Source: Palsa-870 sp035937155
GTDB taxonomy: Bacteria; Chloroflexota; Dormibacteria; Dormibacterales; Dormibacteraceae
Assembly: GCA_035937155.1 (NCBI GenBank)
Contig: DASYVJ010000096.1
Location: 3,792 to 67,791 of the forward strand
Length of the DNA stretch: 64,000 bases
Reading direction: 5' to 3'
The position numbers and the translations under genes are program-made. Positions 29,923 to 38,055 of the stretch are shown one piece after another (the first letter of the stretch is position 1; every line of letters starts with the position of its first letter). The notes under the pieces were generated by a model. That model saw nothing but the letters and a program-made list of their open reading frames with translations. It was not told the origin of the DNA and ran no database searches.

Positions 29923-31023
29923 CTAGCTGGACGGGATTACCCGCAGTGAACGATCCGCATTGGTCAGGAGCCTGCAGCCTGCGCGTTCGACCACCACGTC
30001 GTCCTCGATGCGGACGCCACCCCAACCAGGGATGTAGATGCCCGGCTCGACGGTGAACACCATGCCAGCCTCGAGCACCGTCGCCGAACCTGGATCAAGA
30101 CTCGGATCTTCATGCGCTTCGAGCCCAAGGCCATGGCCGGTGCGGTGGAAGAACCGATCGCCCATGCCGGCGGCGTCGATCACCCTGCGCGCCGCCGCGT
30201 CGACGGTACCGGTCGTGGTGCCGGCCCGCACCGCCGCGATGGCGGCGTCGTGCGCCGCGAGCACCAGGCTGTGAATCTCCTTGTGCCGGGCGGTCGGCTC
30301 ACCGACCACAGCCATGCGCGTTGTGTCCGCACGGTAGCCCTCGAAGGTGGCGCCGAAATCAAGTAGCACGAAGTCGCCGGCCGCGAGCCTGCGGCTGGTC
30401 GGGTGCATATGCGGGAGAGCAGAGTTGGGCCCGGACTGGACAAGGCTTTCAAATGACAGCGTGCCGCCCTGTTCGCCGATTGCCGCGCCGATCAGCACAG
30501 AAACCTCGAGCTCAGTCTGTCCGGGATGGAGCCTGTCCAGGATCTTTTCGGTGGCGGCGTCGGTGATCGACCCTGCGCGCGCCAGCTTTTCGACCTCATC
30601 GTGATTCTTGATCCGCCTCAAACGGCGGATCTCGGGGCTCACGTCGACCATCTCGCGCGCAGCGGTGCGAGCGACCAGCAGCTCCGCGGCATGAAGGGTC
30701 AGGTGCTCCTTCTCGACGCCGACCTCGACACAACCCTCCAACGCGCTGCGCACCAACGAATATGCGTCCTCGCCGTCACGCCATGACACGACGTCAGCGG
30801 AGTCGCCATGCCGGCTCGCTTTCTCTTGCTCAATCGCCGGCACGATGAGGGTCGCCCGATCCGGCCGCACAGCGAGTGCCATCAGGCGCTCAAAGGGCTC
30901 GGCGTGGAAGCCGGTCAGGTACGCGATCGAAACGGGCTTCGTGACGTAGACCGCATCCAGGTTGTGGCGCGCCAACCATTCACGTAGGTTCTGCAGCGGC
31001 GCCGTGGTGGTGGCGCTACTCAA
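29923..31023 (-). CDS. M24 family Xaa-Pro aminopeptidase
   Basis: The 366-residue protein has a creatinase-like N-terminal domain (LREWLARHNLDAVYVTKPVSIAYLTGF) and the pita-bread catalytic domain with five metal ligands: LLDFGATFEGYRADTTRM (two Asp), HGLGLEAHEDP (His), FTVEPGIYIPG (Glu) and RIEDDVVV (Glu). It removes the N-terminal residue before proline from peptides. The start is TTG 31023, inside the last codons of greA (8-nt overlap); the longer frame to 31110 would lie over greA. Pairing of greA and pepP-like genes is frequent in this type of genome. Confidence 0.88.
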   Translation of the reverse strand: MSSATTTAPLQNLREWLARHNLDAVYVTKPVSIAYLTGFHAEPFERLMALAVRPDRATLIVPAIEQEKASRHGDSADVVSWRDGEDAYSLVRSALEGCVEVGVEKEHLTLHAAELLVARTAAREMVDVSPEIRRLRRIKNHDEVEKLARAGSITDAATEKILDRLHPGQTELEVSVLIGAAIGEQGGTLSFESLVQSGPNSALPHMHPTSRRLAAGDFVLLDFGATFEGYRADTTRMAVVGEPTARHKEIHSLVLAAHDAAIAAVRAGTTTGTVDAAARRVIDAAGMGDRFFHRTGHGLGLEAHEDPSLDPGSATVLEAGMVFTVEPGIYIPGWGGVRIEDDVVVERAGCRLLTNADRSLRVIPSS

Positions 31024-31480
31024 TGCCGACGATTCGCACGCTATAGGTCTCATTTGGCGTCTTGATCTCGACCTCTTCGCCGACGCGATGTCCAATGAGC
31101 GCTTTGCCAAGCGCGGATTCGTAACTGACCCGGCCCGCCTTCGGATCGGCTTCGGCGGGCCCGACTATGCGGTAGGTTTCCTGGTCGGCTCCCTCCTCGC
31201 TGAAGTGCACGGTGCTGCCCATGTCGACCACGCCGGTCCTGGCCTTGGTCTCGATGAGGACGTGGTTCTTGACGATCGCCTCGAGCTCATTGATCCGCGC
31301 CTCCATCATCCCCTGCTCGTTCTTGGCGGCGTGGTACTCGAAGTTCTCCGAAAGGTCCCCGAACTCTCTCGCCGCCTTGATCTTCGCCACGATCGCGGGC
31401 CGTTTGACCGTGGTCAGCTCGTGGAGCTCATGCTTTACCGTCTCGAGTCCTTCAGGTGTGATGTGAACGTCGTTGGTCAT
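31016..31480 (-). CDS. greA: Transcription elongation factor GreA
   Basis: The 154-residue protein is a normal-length Gre factor: N-terminal coiled coil (ITPEGLETVKHELHELTTVKRPAIVAKIKAAREFGDLSENFEYHAAKNEQ) with the acidic tip Asp/Glu of GDLSENFEY that enters the RNA polymerase secondary channel to stimulate cleavage of backtracked RNA, and a C-terminal FKBP-like domain (YRIVGPAEADPKAGRVSYESALGKALIGHRVGEEVEI). ATG 31480 follows a TTG codon in frame. Overlap with the downstream peptidase start indicates translational coupling. Confidence 0.95.
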   Translation of the reverse strand: MTNDVHITPEGLETVKHELHELTTVKRPAIVAKIKAAREFGDLSENFEYHAAKNEQGMMEARINELEAIVKNHVLIETKARTGVVDMGSTVHFSEEGADQETYRIVGPAEADPKAGRVSYESALGKALIGHRVGEEVEIKTPNETYSVRIVGIE

Positions 31481-31519
31481 CAAACCGAGTCTAGTCCTGC
31501 GCGCGCTCGAGGCTCTCCA

Positions 31520-31525
31520 TATAAA
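31520..31525 (+). promoter_or_regulatory. -10 element close to the start codon (leaderless type)
   Basis: TATAAA ends 8 nt before ATG 31534, so transcription should begin at or next to the start codon. There is no Shine-Dalgarno. A TTG-like -35 is not obvious upstream. Confidence 0.45.
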
Positions 31526-31533
31526 GTCGCGGC

Positions 31534-31992
31534 ATGAGACGGCTATTGCTGACGGTTGGGATGCTGCTGATGGGCATGGCGCTGGTCGGCGGCGCCGCCG
31601 TCTCGCTCGTCGGGACCTCGCTGCTGCCCCTAGACCAGGAGGTTGGCACCCACGCGTCGGCGGCCGGAGCGGTGCTGGGCATCGGGCTGATGGCCGCGGC
31701 GGTCAACCCCGCCGGCAACATCGGGTGGGTGCGGGCGGGAATCCTGTACGGGTTCGTCGTCTTAGCTTTCGAAGCCGGCTCGTACTACCTCTGGCACGCG
31801 CCGTTCCACGTGGGCCCGGTCTTCTTCGGTCTGGCGTTCAGCCTGCTGCTGATCGCCACCTATCCCCAACGCAAGCAGCTGGTCCCATCGACTTCCAGCG
31901 CCGGCGCCAGACCAAATCCAGCTTCGACGGCTCACTCGGCGAACGACAAGCGGGCGACCGACAACGAGAAGGAAGAGGCGCCTACGTCTTAG
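31534..31992 (+). CDS. Small integral membrane protein, four helices
   Basis: The 152-residue product begins MRRLLLTVGMLLMGMALVGGAAVSLVG and contains about four hydrophobic segments up to residue 113 (GVFFGLAFSLLLIATYP type end), followed by a polar, probably disordered tail rich in Ser, Asn and Glu. No family is recognised. It appears leaderless (see the TATAAA at 31520). Its 3' end overlaps that of the convergent 31982 gene by 11 nt. Confidence 0.6.
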   Translation: MRRLLLTVGMLLMGMALVGGAAVSLVGTSLLPLDQEVGTHASAAGAVLGIGLMAAAVNPAGNIGWVRAGILYGFVVLAFEAGSYYLWHAPFHVGPVFFGLAFSLLLIATYPQRKQLVPSTSSAGARPNPASTAHSANDKRATDNEKEEAPTS

Positions 31993-32806
31993 GGGCGAGC
32001 GCCTGGACCTCGGTCATCATCCGGCGCTGCAGCAGGAAGGACACTCCGTAAACCGCGCCGGCGAGAGCGGCGCCCGCGAGCACCGCCAGCAGCGCGTGCA
32101 GCCACGACGGGTCCAGCGGCGCGAGCGCGACTGCATCGTCGCCGATGACAGCACCGAGAATAAGGCCGAGCGGCGTCAGGAGCGGCAGCAGCTGAAGGCG
32201 CTTCATCACCGGTGGCACCGGCGGCTCGACGCGACCCACCATCCGCTGGCCCATCACGCCAACAGAGCGGACGTGTCGCAGGTTCGGAGTCACTGTCAGG
32301 ACCACGTTGACCTGGTTGCCGGGAACCTGCTTCAGGCGAGCGGGAGGCACGAGGTACTGCTCAACACCGCCTCTGGTCTGGACCATCATCATGCCGAGGC
32401 CGATCGAGGTGCTCACCGAGCTCGCACCGACGAGCTGCCCCTGCACCAGCTTGGCCTCAGCTTTGCGGTCTCGCATCGCAAGCCGGAAGCCCGGCGCGAT
32501 AAAGCTAGCGAGAAGGGCGATCGGGAGCACCCACGCCAGCGCCGCCGCGAAGGCATCGGGCCATCCGTAGATGCGCGGCAAGAAGATGATGCAGGCCGCT
32601 ATGGCCAGCACGCAGACAACGCCCGCAGCGGCCGCGATGTAGCCCATCCGAATGACGAAGTCGGGCGCGTACCCCTGCAGCATCCCGCCCGCCTGGACGT
32701 AACGCTCGCGCTGCTTGCGCGTCGCGCCAGGCGTTGCTGCAGTGCCCGCTTTCGGCTGCACCTGCCGCACCTGTTGGCGGACCTGCCTGATCTGTTTCTT
32801 CCCCAC
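31982..32806 (-). CDS. Polytopic membrane protein of unknown function
   Basis: The 274-residue protein has a basic, Gln/Arg-rich N-terminus (GKKQIRQVRQQVRQVQPK), two membrane helices (about 50-75 and 84-105), a soluble middle portion (about 110-195) with strand-like segments (NQVNVVLTVTPNLRHVRSV), and two more helices (about 205-222 and 235-260). I do not recognise a family. It is downstream of the anti-sigma gene on the same strand with a 28-nt gap and could belong to that ECF operon. Confidence 0.6.
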   Translation of the reverse strand: MGKKQIRQVRQQVRQVQPKAGTAATPGATRKQRERYVQAGGMLQGYAPDFVIRMGYIAAAAGVVCVLAIAACIIFLPRIYGWPDAFAAALAWVLPIALLASFIAPGFRLAMRDRKAEAKLVQGQLVGASSVSTSIGLGMMMVQTRGGVEQYLVPPARLKQVPGNQVNVVLTVTPNLRHVRSVGVMGQRMVGRVEPPVPPVMKRLQLLPLLTPLGLILGAVIGDDAVALAPLDPSWLHALLAVLAGAALAGAVYGVSFLLQRRMMTEVQALAPKT

Positions 32807-32834
32807 GCCTGTTCTCAGTTCGGGAGTGTATCGA

Positions 32835-34046
32835 TTACGAGGAGCGTTGCGAGGGGTCGACCGCCGGAACCAGCACGTGCTTCACGTAAGTCGTTCCGTT
32901 GACTTTGAAGCTGCCGGTGAAGAGGATGGACGGCTCGTAGAAGCTGTGGTCGCCTGCCACGACCATCGAGTAGACGAGCTCCGCGGTGGTCAGCGCCACG
33001 GTCGGAGTGTTCGCGCTGCCCGCGCTCGCCGGCGATGACGCGAGGGCGGAGCGCACCGCCTCGTCGGCGGAGATGATCGAGTAGTCGGCCGACTCAAGAT
33101 TGAGCGGCAGCGGCCCCATCGCCGAGGTCGGCTTGTTGCCGTTCAGGTCGACCTCCAGGCCGTAACGCTCCCCTCCGCCGTCGACCAGGTACGCATAGCC
33201 GTAACCACCCACGGCGAACTGCCTGCTCAGCGTCACCTTCGACAGATCGCCCAAGACCACGGTGTCCGACGTATACGGCCACGAGGGCGCCAGGCTGTGC
33301 TGCGCGAGAAAGACAACGGCCACGTCAACCGGACCGCCCGCGGCCTCGATCGGGGCAAGCGCCGTGATCGGCAGGATGATGAACGACGGCTCGTGCGCGG
33401 GCGCCTGGACCGTGCCCCTGACGCGAACGTTGAAGTCGGTCGTCTCATACGACCCCAGGTAGCCGGCAGGCCGGTTCTGGAGGATCGCGCCTAAAGAAGT
33501 GGCGAACTGATCCGCCGTGTTGGTCGATGGCTCCCGGTAGCGAAACACTGGCGCGGTGGTGATTCTCAGGTCGAGCTTGCCGGTCCACGTGAGGGTGACC
33601 GGGCCGGCGTACGCGGCGCTGGGCGCGGTCGCGCCAGGCTGGCTCGCCCCGTCCACAGCCTTGGTTGGTGCGCCGGCGATGAGCACAGGCGACGGCAGCC
33701 GGCCAAACGTCCCGGGCGAGCCGGCGTCATAGTGCTGCGCCCCAGACGAAAGGCTCGCTGTCGAGCCGGCGCCACCGCCAAAGCGCGCGCCGCTGTATGC
33801 CAGCGCGCTCACGCCGATGATGACCACCAGCACGGCCGCCGCCGCCGCCATCGGGACCCTAGGCGCTTCGCGAATGCCCTCGATGAGACCGAGCCACGCA
33901 TCGCGCAGCCGTGAACCGGCCGGCCTGCGGGCCTGCATGCGGGTCCAGAGCTCGTCCTCGAAACCAACGCGCGGCCGCGCGGTGTCGAAGGCGTCGTCGA
34001 GCTGCCGCTGAAGCGCTTCGAGCTCGAGGTCCTCTGGCTCGCTCAC
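32835..34046 (-). CDS. Membrane-anchored anti-sigma factor-like protein
   Basis: The 403-residue product starts within the stop codon of the ECF sigma gene (GTGA overlap). Residues 1-60 form a short sigma-binding type region (EDLELEALQRQLDDAFDTARPRVGFEDELWTRMQAR); a membrane helix follows (about 76-96, AAAAAVLVVIIGVSALAYSG) and then a 300-residue extracytoplasmic domain with many strands and no recognisable motif. It presumably sequesters the sigma factor at the membrane until an outside signal releases it. GTG 34046 is chosen for the coupling; a longer frame runs over the sigma gene and is rejected. Confidence 0.78.
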   Translation of the reverse strand: MSEPEDLELEALQRQLDDAFDTARPRVGFEDELWTRMQARRPAGSRLRDAWLGLIEGIREAPRVPMAAAAAVLVVIIGVSALAYSGARFGGGAGSTASLSSGAQHYDAGSPGTFGRLPSPVLIAGAPTKAVDGASQPGATAPSAAYAGPVTLTWTGKLDLRITTAPVFRYREPSTNTADQFATSLGAILQNRPAGYLGSYETTDFNVRVRGTVQAPAHEPSFIILPITALAPIEAAGGPVDVAVVFLAQHSLAPSWPYTSDTVVLGDLSKVTLSRQFAVGGYGYAYLVDGGGERYGLEVDLNGNKPTSAMGPLPLNLESADYSIISADEAVRSALASSPASAGSANTPTVALTTAELVYSMVVAGDHSFYEPSILFTGSFKVNGTTYVKHVLVPAVDPSQRSS

Positions 34047-34549
34047 ACGCCCTCCTTCGCCACCGCTTCCTTCAACGCTTTCAGCGCGCGGTGGTAGAGC
34101 ATCTTGGCGGCATCCTCGCTGCACTTCAGCAGGACACCGACCTCTTCGAAGCTGAGTCCGGAATGGCGCAGAGAGATCGCGTCGCGCTGGCGTTCCGGCA
34201 ATTGCGCCACGTGCTCGAGGAGCGCCCTGTATTGGATCCGATCCTCCGCCACGCCGGACGGATCCACCTCGGCCACCGGCTGATGCTCGATCGTCCGGCG
34301 CAAGCGTTCCCGGCGGCCGTGGGCGCGGAAGTGATCCAGGGTCGAGTTGCGGGCGATCCGAAACAGCCACGCGGCCGGTGTCGTGTTGCGCGCCTCAAAC
34401 CGGTCGTAGGCGTTGTATGCGTTCATGAAAACCTGGGCCGTGATGTCCTCCGCGTCGGCCGAGCTCGCGACCTGCGCCCGGACATAGGCGTAGATCCGGG
34501 CCAGGTAGGCACGGTAGAGATCCTCAAATGGCGGCCGGTCGGCGACCAC
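34043..34549 (-). CDS. ECF RNA polymerase sigma factor
   Basis: The 168-residue protein has region 2 (FEDLYRAYLARIYAYVRAQVASSADAEDITAQVFMNAYNAYDRF, with WLFRIARNSTLDHFR) and region 4 (LPERQRDAISLRHSGLSFEEVGVLLKCSEDAAKMLYHRALKALKE). It directs RNA polymerase to an unknown regulon. Start GTG 34549 has no Shine-Dalgarno; a CATACCAT lies about 12 nt upstream. It is coupled by a 4-nt overlap to its probable anti-sigma factor. Confidence 0.9.
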   Translation of the reverse strand: MVADRPPFEDLYRAYLARIYAYVRAQVASSADAEDITAQVFMNAYNAYDRFEARNTTPAAWLFRIARNSTLDHFRAHGRRERLRRTIEHQPVAEVDPSGVAEDRIQYRALLEHVAQLPERQRDAISLRHSGLSFEEVGVLLKCSEDAAKMLYHRALKALKEAVAKEGV

Positions 34550-34628
34550 GGCCGGTTCATGGTATGGGCAGGCACCGTATTTGAGGCAACGCCTGGGTTG
34601 TCTCAGGCGTAACGAGACTCAGCAATCC

Positions 34629-35375
34629 CTAGGTTCTGATAGCGGCGCCTATCTCCACCGGACGGTTCGTGAAGATCGAGTCGGGTTTGCAGAGCTTGCA
34701 CCACGCCACGGCCGCGTCGTCGTCCACAGGCCAGACCGCGACGCCGCCGCCGGCGGCATGGATCTCCTTGATCAGTTGTGCGTCCATCGCGCCCCAGTGG
34801 GGAGAGTAGATGTCGGCTCCGGACTCTTTCAACATTCGGGCAGGATCGATGGGCCGGGCTCCCTCGAGAATGCCGAGCTGCAGCCTCGGCTCCATCTCGC
34901 GAAGGACGCGGATCGACGGGTGATGAAAGGAGACGACCGCGCATTCCGAGACCGCGCCCAACTGCCGCAGCATCGCAACGAGCTTGTCTTCGAGCCCGGG
35001 GTACTGGATGGGGGCCTGCTTGATCTCGATCACGAGCCCGACCTTGCCGAGGGCCAGCTCGACCACCTCCTGGAGGAGAGGGATGCGCTCGCCATGTCCC
35101 GCGTCCAGGCGGCGGAGCTCGGCCGCCGAATGGTCGCGCACGAGACCGGTTCCGTTTGTCGTGCGCTGCAGGGAGTGGTCGTGGATCACGACCAGCCGGC
35201 TGTCAGACGACAGGTGGACGTCACACTCGATGAGGTCGCAACCTGCCTCGATAGCCGACCGGAACGAGCGCATCGTGTTCTCGGGATTGTGGGCCGGGTT
35301 GCCCCGATGACCACCCAGCAAGGGACGGCCGTCGTCGTGCGCGGCTTCGTAGCGATCCCGTATGGATTGAGTCAA
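34629..35375 (-). CDS. Glycerophosphodiester phosphodiesterase
   Basis: The 248-residue GDPD-family enzyme hydrolyses glycerophosphodiesters to glycerol-3-phosphate and an alcohol. The TIM-barrel motifs are in order: LLGGHRGNPAHNPENTMRSF (catalytic His, Arg, Glu), IECDVHLSSDSRLVVIHDHSLQRTTNGTG (Asp ligand and second His), LVIEIKQAPIQ, and the C-terminal AVWPVDDDAAVAWC followed by CKPDSIFTNRP. No signal peptide is present, so it is cytoplasmic. Start is TTG 35375. It is 79 nt upstream of the ECF gene in the same direction. Confidence 0.9.
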   Translation of the reverse strand: MTQSIRDRYEAAHDDGRPLLGGHRGNPAHNPENTMRSFRSAIEAGCDLIECDVHLSSDSRLVVIHDHSLQRTTNGTGLVRDHSAAELRRLDAGHGERIPLLQEVVELALGKVGLVIEIKQAPIQYPGLEDKLVAMLRQLGAVSECAVVSFHHPSIRVLREMEPRLQLGILEGARPIDPARMLKESGADIYSPHWGAMDAQLIKEIHAAGGGVAVWPVDDDAAVAWCKLCKPDSIFTNRPVEIGAAIRT

Positions 35376-35485
35376 GCGCCGGTCAGTTTAACTGCGCTCA
35401 TGGCCCAATCTGGTGTAGAGCAATTGGTTAGTGACAGTCGGCGAATCTTTCGCAATCGCTAACAAACCGTCGCCGCCTCCTTGTC

Positions 35486-35491
35486 TATAGT
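35486..35491 (+). promoter_or_regulatory. -10 element close to the start codon (leaderless type)
   Basis: TATAGT ends 6 nt before the GTG at 35498; no Shine-Dalgarno exists in the short interval, so the message is probably leaderless. Confidence 0.45.
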
Positions 35492-35497
35492 GCTTGG

Positions 35498-36895
35498 GTG
35501 AGCCCGGGCCGCCCACAGACCATCGGCGAGGTGCGCGCTAGCGGGCACAAACGCGAGACGGTCAAGCAGGAAATGCGCCGTAATCTGCTGACCCGCCTTC
35601 GCTCCGGTGCGCCGCTGCTCGAAGGGATCGTCGGCTACGACGACACCGTGCTGCCGCAGCTTTCCAATGCCGTGATCTCCGGCCACGACGTGATCCTCCT
35701 CGGCGAGCGCGGCCAGGCAAAGAGCCGGATCATGCGCTCGCTGGTAAGCCTCCTCGATCCGGAGGTGCCCGCCATCGCGGGCTGTGAGGTCAACGATCAC
35801 CCCTATGCGCCGATCTGCCGGCGGTGCCTCGACCTGGTCGCGAAGGATGGCGACAAGGTCGAAGTGGACTGGATCGAGCGTGACCGTCGTTACGGCGAGA
35901 AGCTGGCGACGCCGGACATATCGATTGCCGATCTCATCGGCGAGGTTGACCCCATCAAGGTCGCCGAGGGTCGTTACCTCGCCGACGAGCTCACCATCCA
36001 CTACGGCCTGCTGCCACGGACGAATCGCGGCATCTTCGGCCTCAACGAGCTGCCAGACCTCGCAGAGCGCATACAGGTCGGCTTGCTAAACATCATGGAA
36101 GAGAAGGACGTACAGATCCGCGGCTACCGCGTGCGGCTTCCGCTCGACCTGTTCGTAATCGCCAGCGCCAACCCTGAGGACTACACCTCGCGCGGTCGCA
36201 TCATCACGCCGCTCAAGGACCGGTTCGGCTCACAGGTGCGCACCCACTACCCGTTGAGCATCGGCGAAGAGATGCAGATCATGGAGGCCGAGAGGCACCC
36301 AGTCCCTGAAGACTTCGAGCTGATCTTTCCTTCCTTCATGAAAGAGATCGTCGCCGAGCTGACGCACCTCGCGCGACGCAGCCCACACATCTCTCAGTCA
36401 TCGGGCGTCTCGGTGCGCATGTCGATTGCGAACTTCGAAAACCTGGCGAGCAACTCTGTGCGGCGAGCCGCTCGACTTGGAGAGACACTCGCCGTACCTC
36501 GGATCACCGACCTGGCATTTCTCGCTTCGTCCACAGCGGGACGACTCGAGATCGAAGCACTCGATGAAGGGAAAGAGGAGCAGGTGCTCTCACGCCTCGA
36601 GCGCGGCGCGGTGAGCGCTGTCTTCAGCCGGCACTTCTCCGCCGCACAGTTCGACGGGGTCGTTGCGAAGTTCGAAGAGGGCAACATGCTCGAGGTCGGT
36701 GAAGGTATCCCGGCGCGGACCTATACACGCGCTTTCGGTGACCTTGGTGAGCTGAGCACTGCGCTGAAGAAGCTCAACCTTCCCGACCGCCCCGAAGTTC
36801 GAGCGTCGGTGATCGAATTCTTGCTCGAAGGCCTGCACCTGAACAAGCGCCTGAACAAGGATGAGGTGGACGGGCGGGCGGTCTACCGGCGCTGA
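35498..36895 (+). CDS. MoxR/magnesium chelatase-like AAA+ ATPase
   Basis: The 465-residue protein is an AAA+ ATPase of the MoxR/ChlI group. The P-loop is variant (LLGERGQAKSRIMRSL), the helix-2 insert and Walker B region read RGIFGLNELPDLAERIQVGLLNIMEEKDVQIRGYRVRLPLDLFVIASANPEDYTSRGRIITPLKDRFGSQV. Such ATPases act as chaperones with von Willebrand factor A proteins to activate enzymes or insert metals. The C-terminal 130 residues are helical. A small four-Cys patch (AGCEVNDHPYAPICRRCLD, three Cys visible) sits after the P-loop. No VWA gene lies next to it; the gene is flanked by GDPD (divergent) and a membrane protein (convergent). Confidence 0.85.
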   Translation: MSPGRPQTIGEVRASGHKRETVKQEMRRNLLTRLRSGAPLLEGIVGYDDTVLPQLSNAVISGHDVILLGERGQAKSRIMRSLVSLLDPEVPAIAGCEVNDHPYAPICRRCLDLVAKDGDKVEVDWIERDRRYGEKLATPDISIADLIGEVDPIKVAEGRYLADELTIHYGLLPRTNRGIFGLNELPDLAERIQVGLLNIMEEKDVQIRGYRVRLPLDLFVIASANPEDYTSRGRIITPLKDRFGSQVRTHYPLSIGEEMQIMEAERHPVPEDFELIFPSFMKEIVAELTHLARRSPHISQSSGVSVRMSIANFENLASNSVRRAARLGETLAVPRITDLAFLASSTAGRLEIEALDEGKEEQVLSRLERGAVSAVFSRHFSAAQFDGVVAKFEEGNMLEVGEGIPARTYTRAFGDLGELSTALKKLNLPDRPEVRASVIEFLLEGLHLNKRLNKDEVDGRAVYRR

Positions 36896-37272
36896 GCCGG
36901 CTGACGGCGCAGGTCGAGTACGGCTCCGACCGTGCCGGCAATTCCACCACCTAGCGCGCCGCCAATCGTGTCTATGAGGACGTTCACGACAGGCTTGCCA
37001 AAAGCCACGTAGGTCAACCCTCCAACGCAGCCGGCGATGGCGCCGGCGATGAGCCCGGCCAGAGTCCCCGCCATCACGCGCCCTGAGTGCATACCTGCAC
37101 GGCCCCCGATCGCACCTAGGATCCCGACGGGCACCAGCACAAAAGCAGCGAGGAGGAGCGCTTCGGGAATCCAGCTGAACGTCGGCGACAGTCCCAACAC
37201 GCCGAGCACGATCGCAACCACGCTCAGGATTGCGCCTCCGAGGAGCCCTTCAGACAAGACGGTGGTCTTCAC
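36883..37272 (-). CDS. Glycine-rich integral membrane protein
   Basis: The 129-residue protein has four hydrophobic segments rich in Gly, Ala and Val (LLGGAILSVVAIVLGVLGL, ALLLAAFVLVPVGILGAIGG, VMAGTLAGLIAGAIAGCVGGLTYVAF, LIDTIGGALGGGIAGTVGAVLDL). It resembles small glycine-zipper or TIGR04086-like membrane proteins, but I cannot name the family with confidence. It overlaps the 3' end of the convergent AAA+ gene by 13 nt and follows the zinc-ribbon gene by 27 nt on the same strand. Confidence 0.6.
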   Translation of the reverse strand: MKTTVLSEGLLGGAILSVVAIVLGVLGLSPTFSWIPEALLLAAFVLVPVGILGAIGGRAGMHSGRVMAGTLAGLIAGAIAGCVGGLTYVAFGKPVVNVLIDTIGGALGGGIAGTVGAVLDLRRQPAQRR

Positions 37273-37299
37273 CGCCCCTTTCGGCCTATTTCTGGCGGC

Positions 37300-37497
37300 C
37301 TATTTCTGGGCCGAGTAGGTCCAGATGAAGCCGACCAGCACCACCACCACCAGCAAGAAGAAGAGGATCTCGAACCGCAATGCGACGCGAACCAGCCGGC
37401 GCGCGCGCCGGGTTCGCTCACCACATCGCTCGCAGTAAGCGGCGTTCGGTACCAGCTCCCCACCGCACTTGTCGCACGCGACCTGAACTTGGGCCAT
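37300..37497 (-). CDS. Zinc-ribbon membrane protein, 65 aa
   Basis: Residues 8-30 carry two CxxC pairs (CDKCGGELVPNAAYCERCG), a classic zinc ribbon, followed by a basic stretch (RTRRARRLVR) and one C-terminal membrane helix (FEILFFLLVVVVLVGFIWTY). Proteins of this layout are widespread and uncharacterised; the ribbon faces the cytoplasm by the positive-inside rule. It is divergent from the DinB gene, with their starts 27 nt apart. Confidence 0.72.
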   Translation of the reverse strand: MAQVQVACDKCGGELVPNAAYCERCGERTRRARRLVRVALRFEILFFLLVVVVLVGFIWTYSAQK

Positions 37498-37524
37498 TAC
37501 TCAAAGGCTACATACTCAGGTGAG

Positions 37525-38043
37525 ATGGATCTCGAAGAGGAGATGTCTCCCGCCGACGTCGTGCTGCTCATGAGCTCGGTACCCGAGCGCATCGGCGATC
37601 TCGTCTACGGGCTGGACGAGGCGCGGCTGCGGTATCGCCATGGGCCGGCATTCCCCACCCTGGGCGGCCTGATCGGGCACCTGCTCGACTCCGGAACCAA
37701 AGTGGACGGGCTCATCCGGCATGCGCACCTCGACGGCGTTGCCACGGCAGACGTGCGAGCCACCATCGACCCCAGCCACGACGGCGAGCTCGAGCGTCCG
37801 CTGCAGGAGGCGCTCGAGGACTTCGCCCGCGTGCGCCGCAGGACGGTCGATCTGCTGCACGGCTGGGGCAAGAGCGAGTGGGACCGCAAGCTCAAGGACC
37901 CCCGGGCCGGGGAGGTCACGCTGCTGGACGTGTGCCGCATGGTGGCGCGGCACGAGATCGCCCACATCGCCCAGATCCGCAACCTGACGGCGCTGCTCCC
38001 GGAGCCCCAGGATCTCGGTCCGGCCCGCCCCATGGTGGAGTAG
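37525..38043 (+). CDS. DinB family protein (four-helix, metal-dependent type)
   Basis: The 172-residue protein fits the DinB/YfiT-like four-helix bundle: LMSSVPERIGDLVYGLDEARLRYR, FPTLGGLIGHLLDSGTKVDGLIR with a conserved His, and the final VCRMVARHEIAHIAQIRNL with the HxxxH pair. Three histidines would bind one metal ion. Members act as thiol S-transferases (mycothiol or bacillithiol) or have unknown roles; the name does not imply DNA polymerase. ATG 37525 is supported by AGGTGAG just upstream. The EVE gene follows 12 nt later. Confidence 0.82.
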   Translation: MDLEEEMSPADVVLLMSSVPERIGDLVYGLDEARLRYRHGPAFPTLGGLIGHLLDSGTKVDGLIRHAHLDGVATADVRATIDPSHDGELERPLQEALEDFARVRRRTVDLLHGWGKSEWDRKLKDPRAGEVTLLDVCRMVARHEIAHIAQIRNLTALLPEPQDLGPARPMVE

Positions 38044-38055
38044 GAAGACAATTGG

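Noticed and set aside
37262..37320. Tandem copy of CGGCCTATTTCTGG between two small membrane genes
   Set aside because: Only two adjacent 14-nt units; likely a small duplication without evident function.
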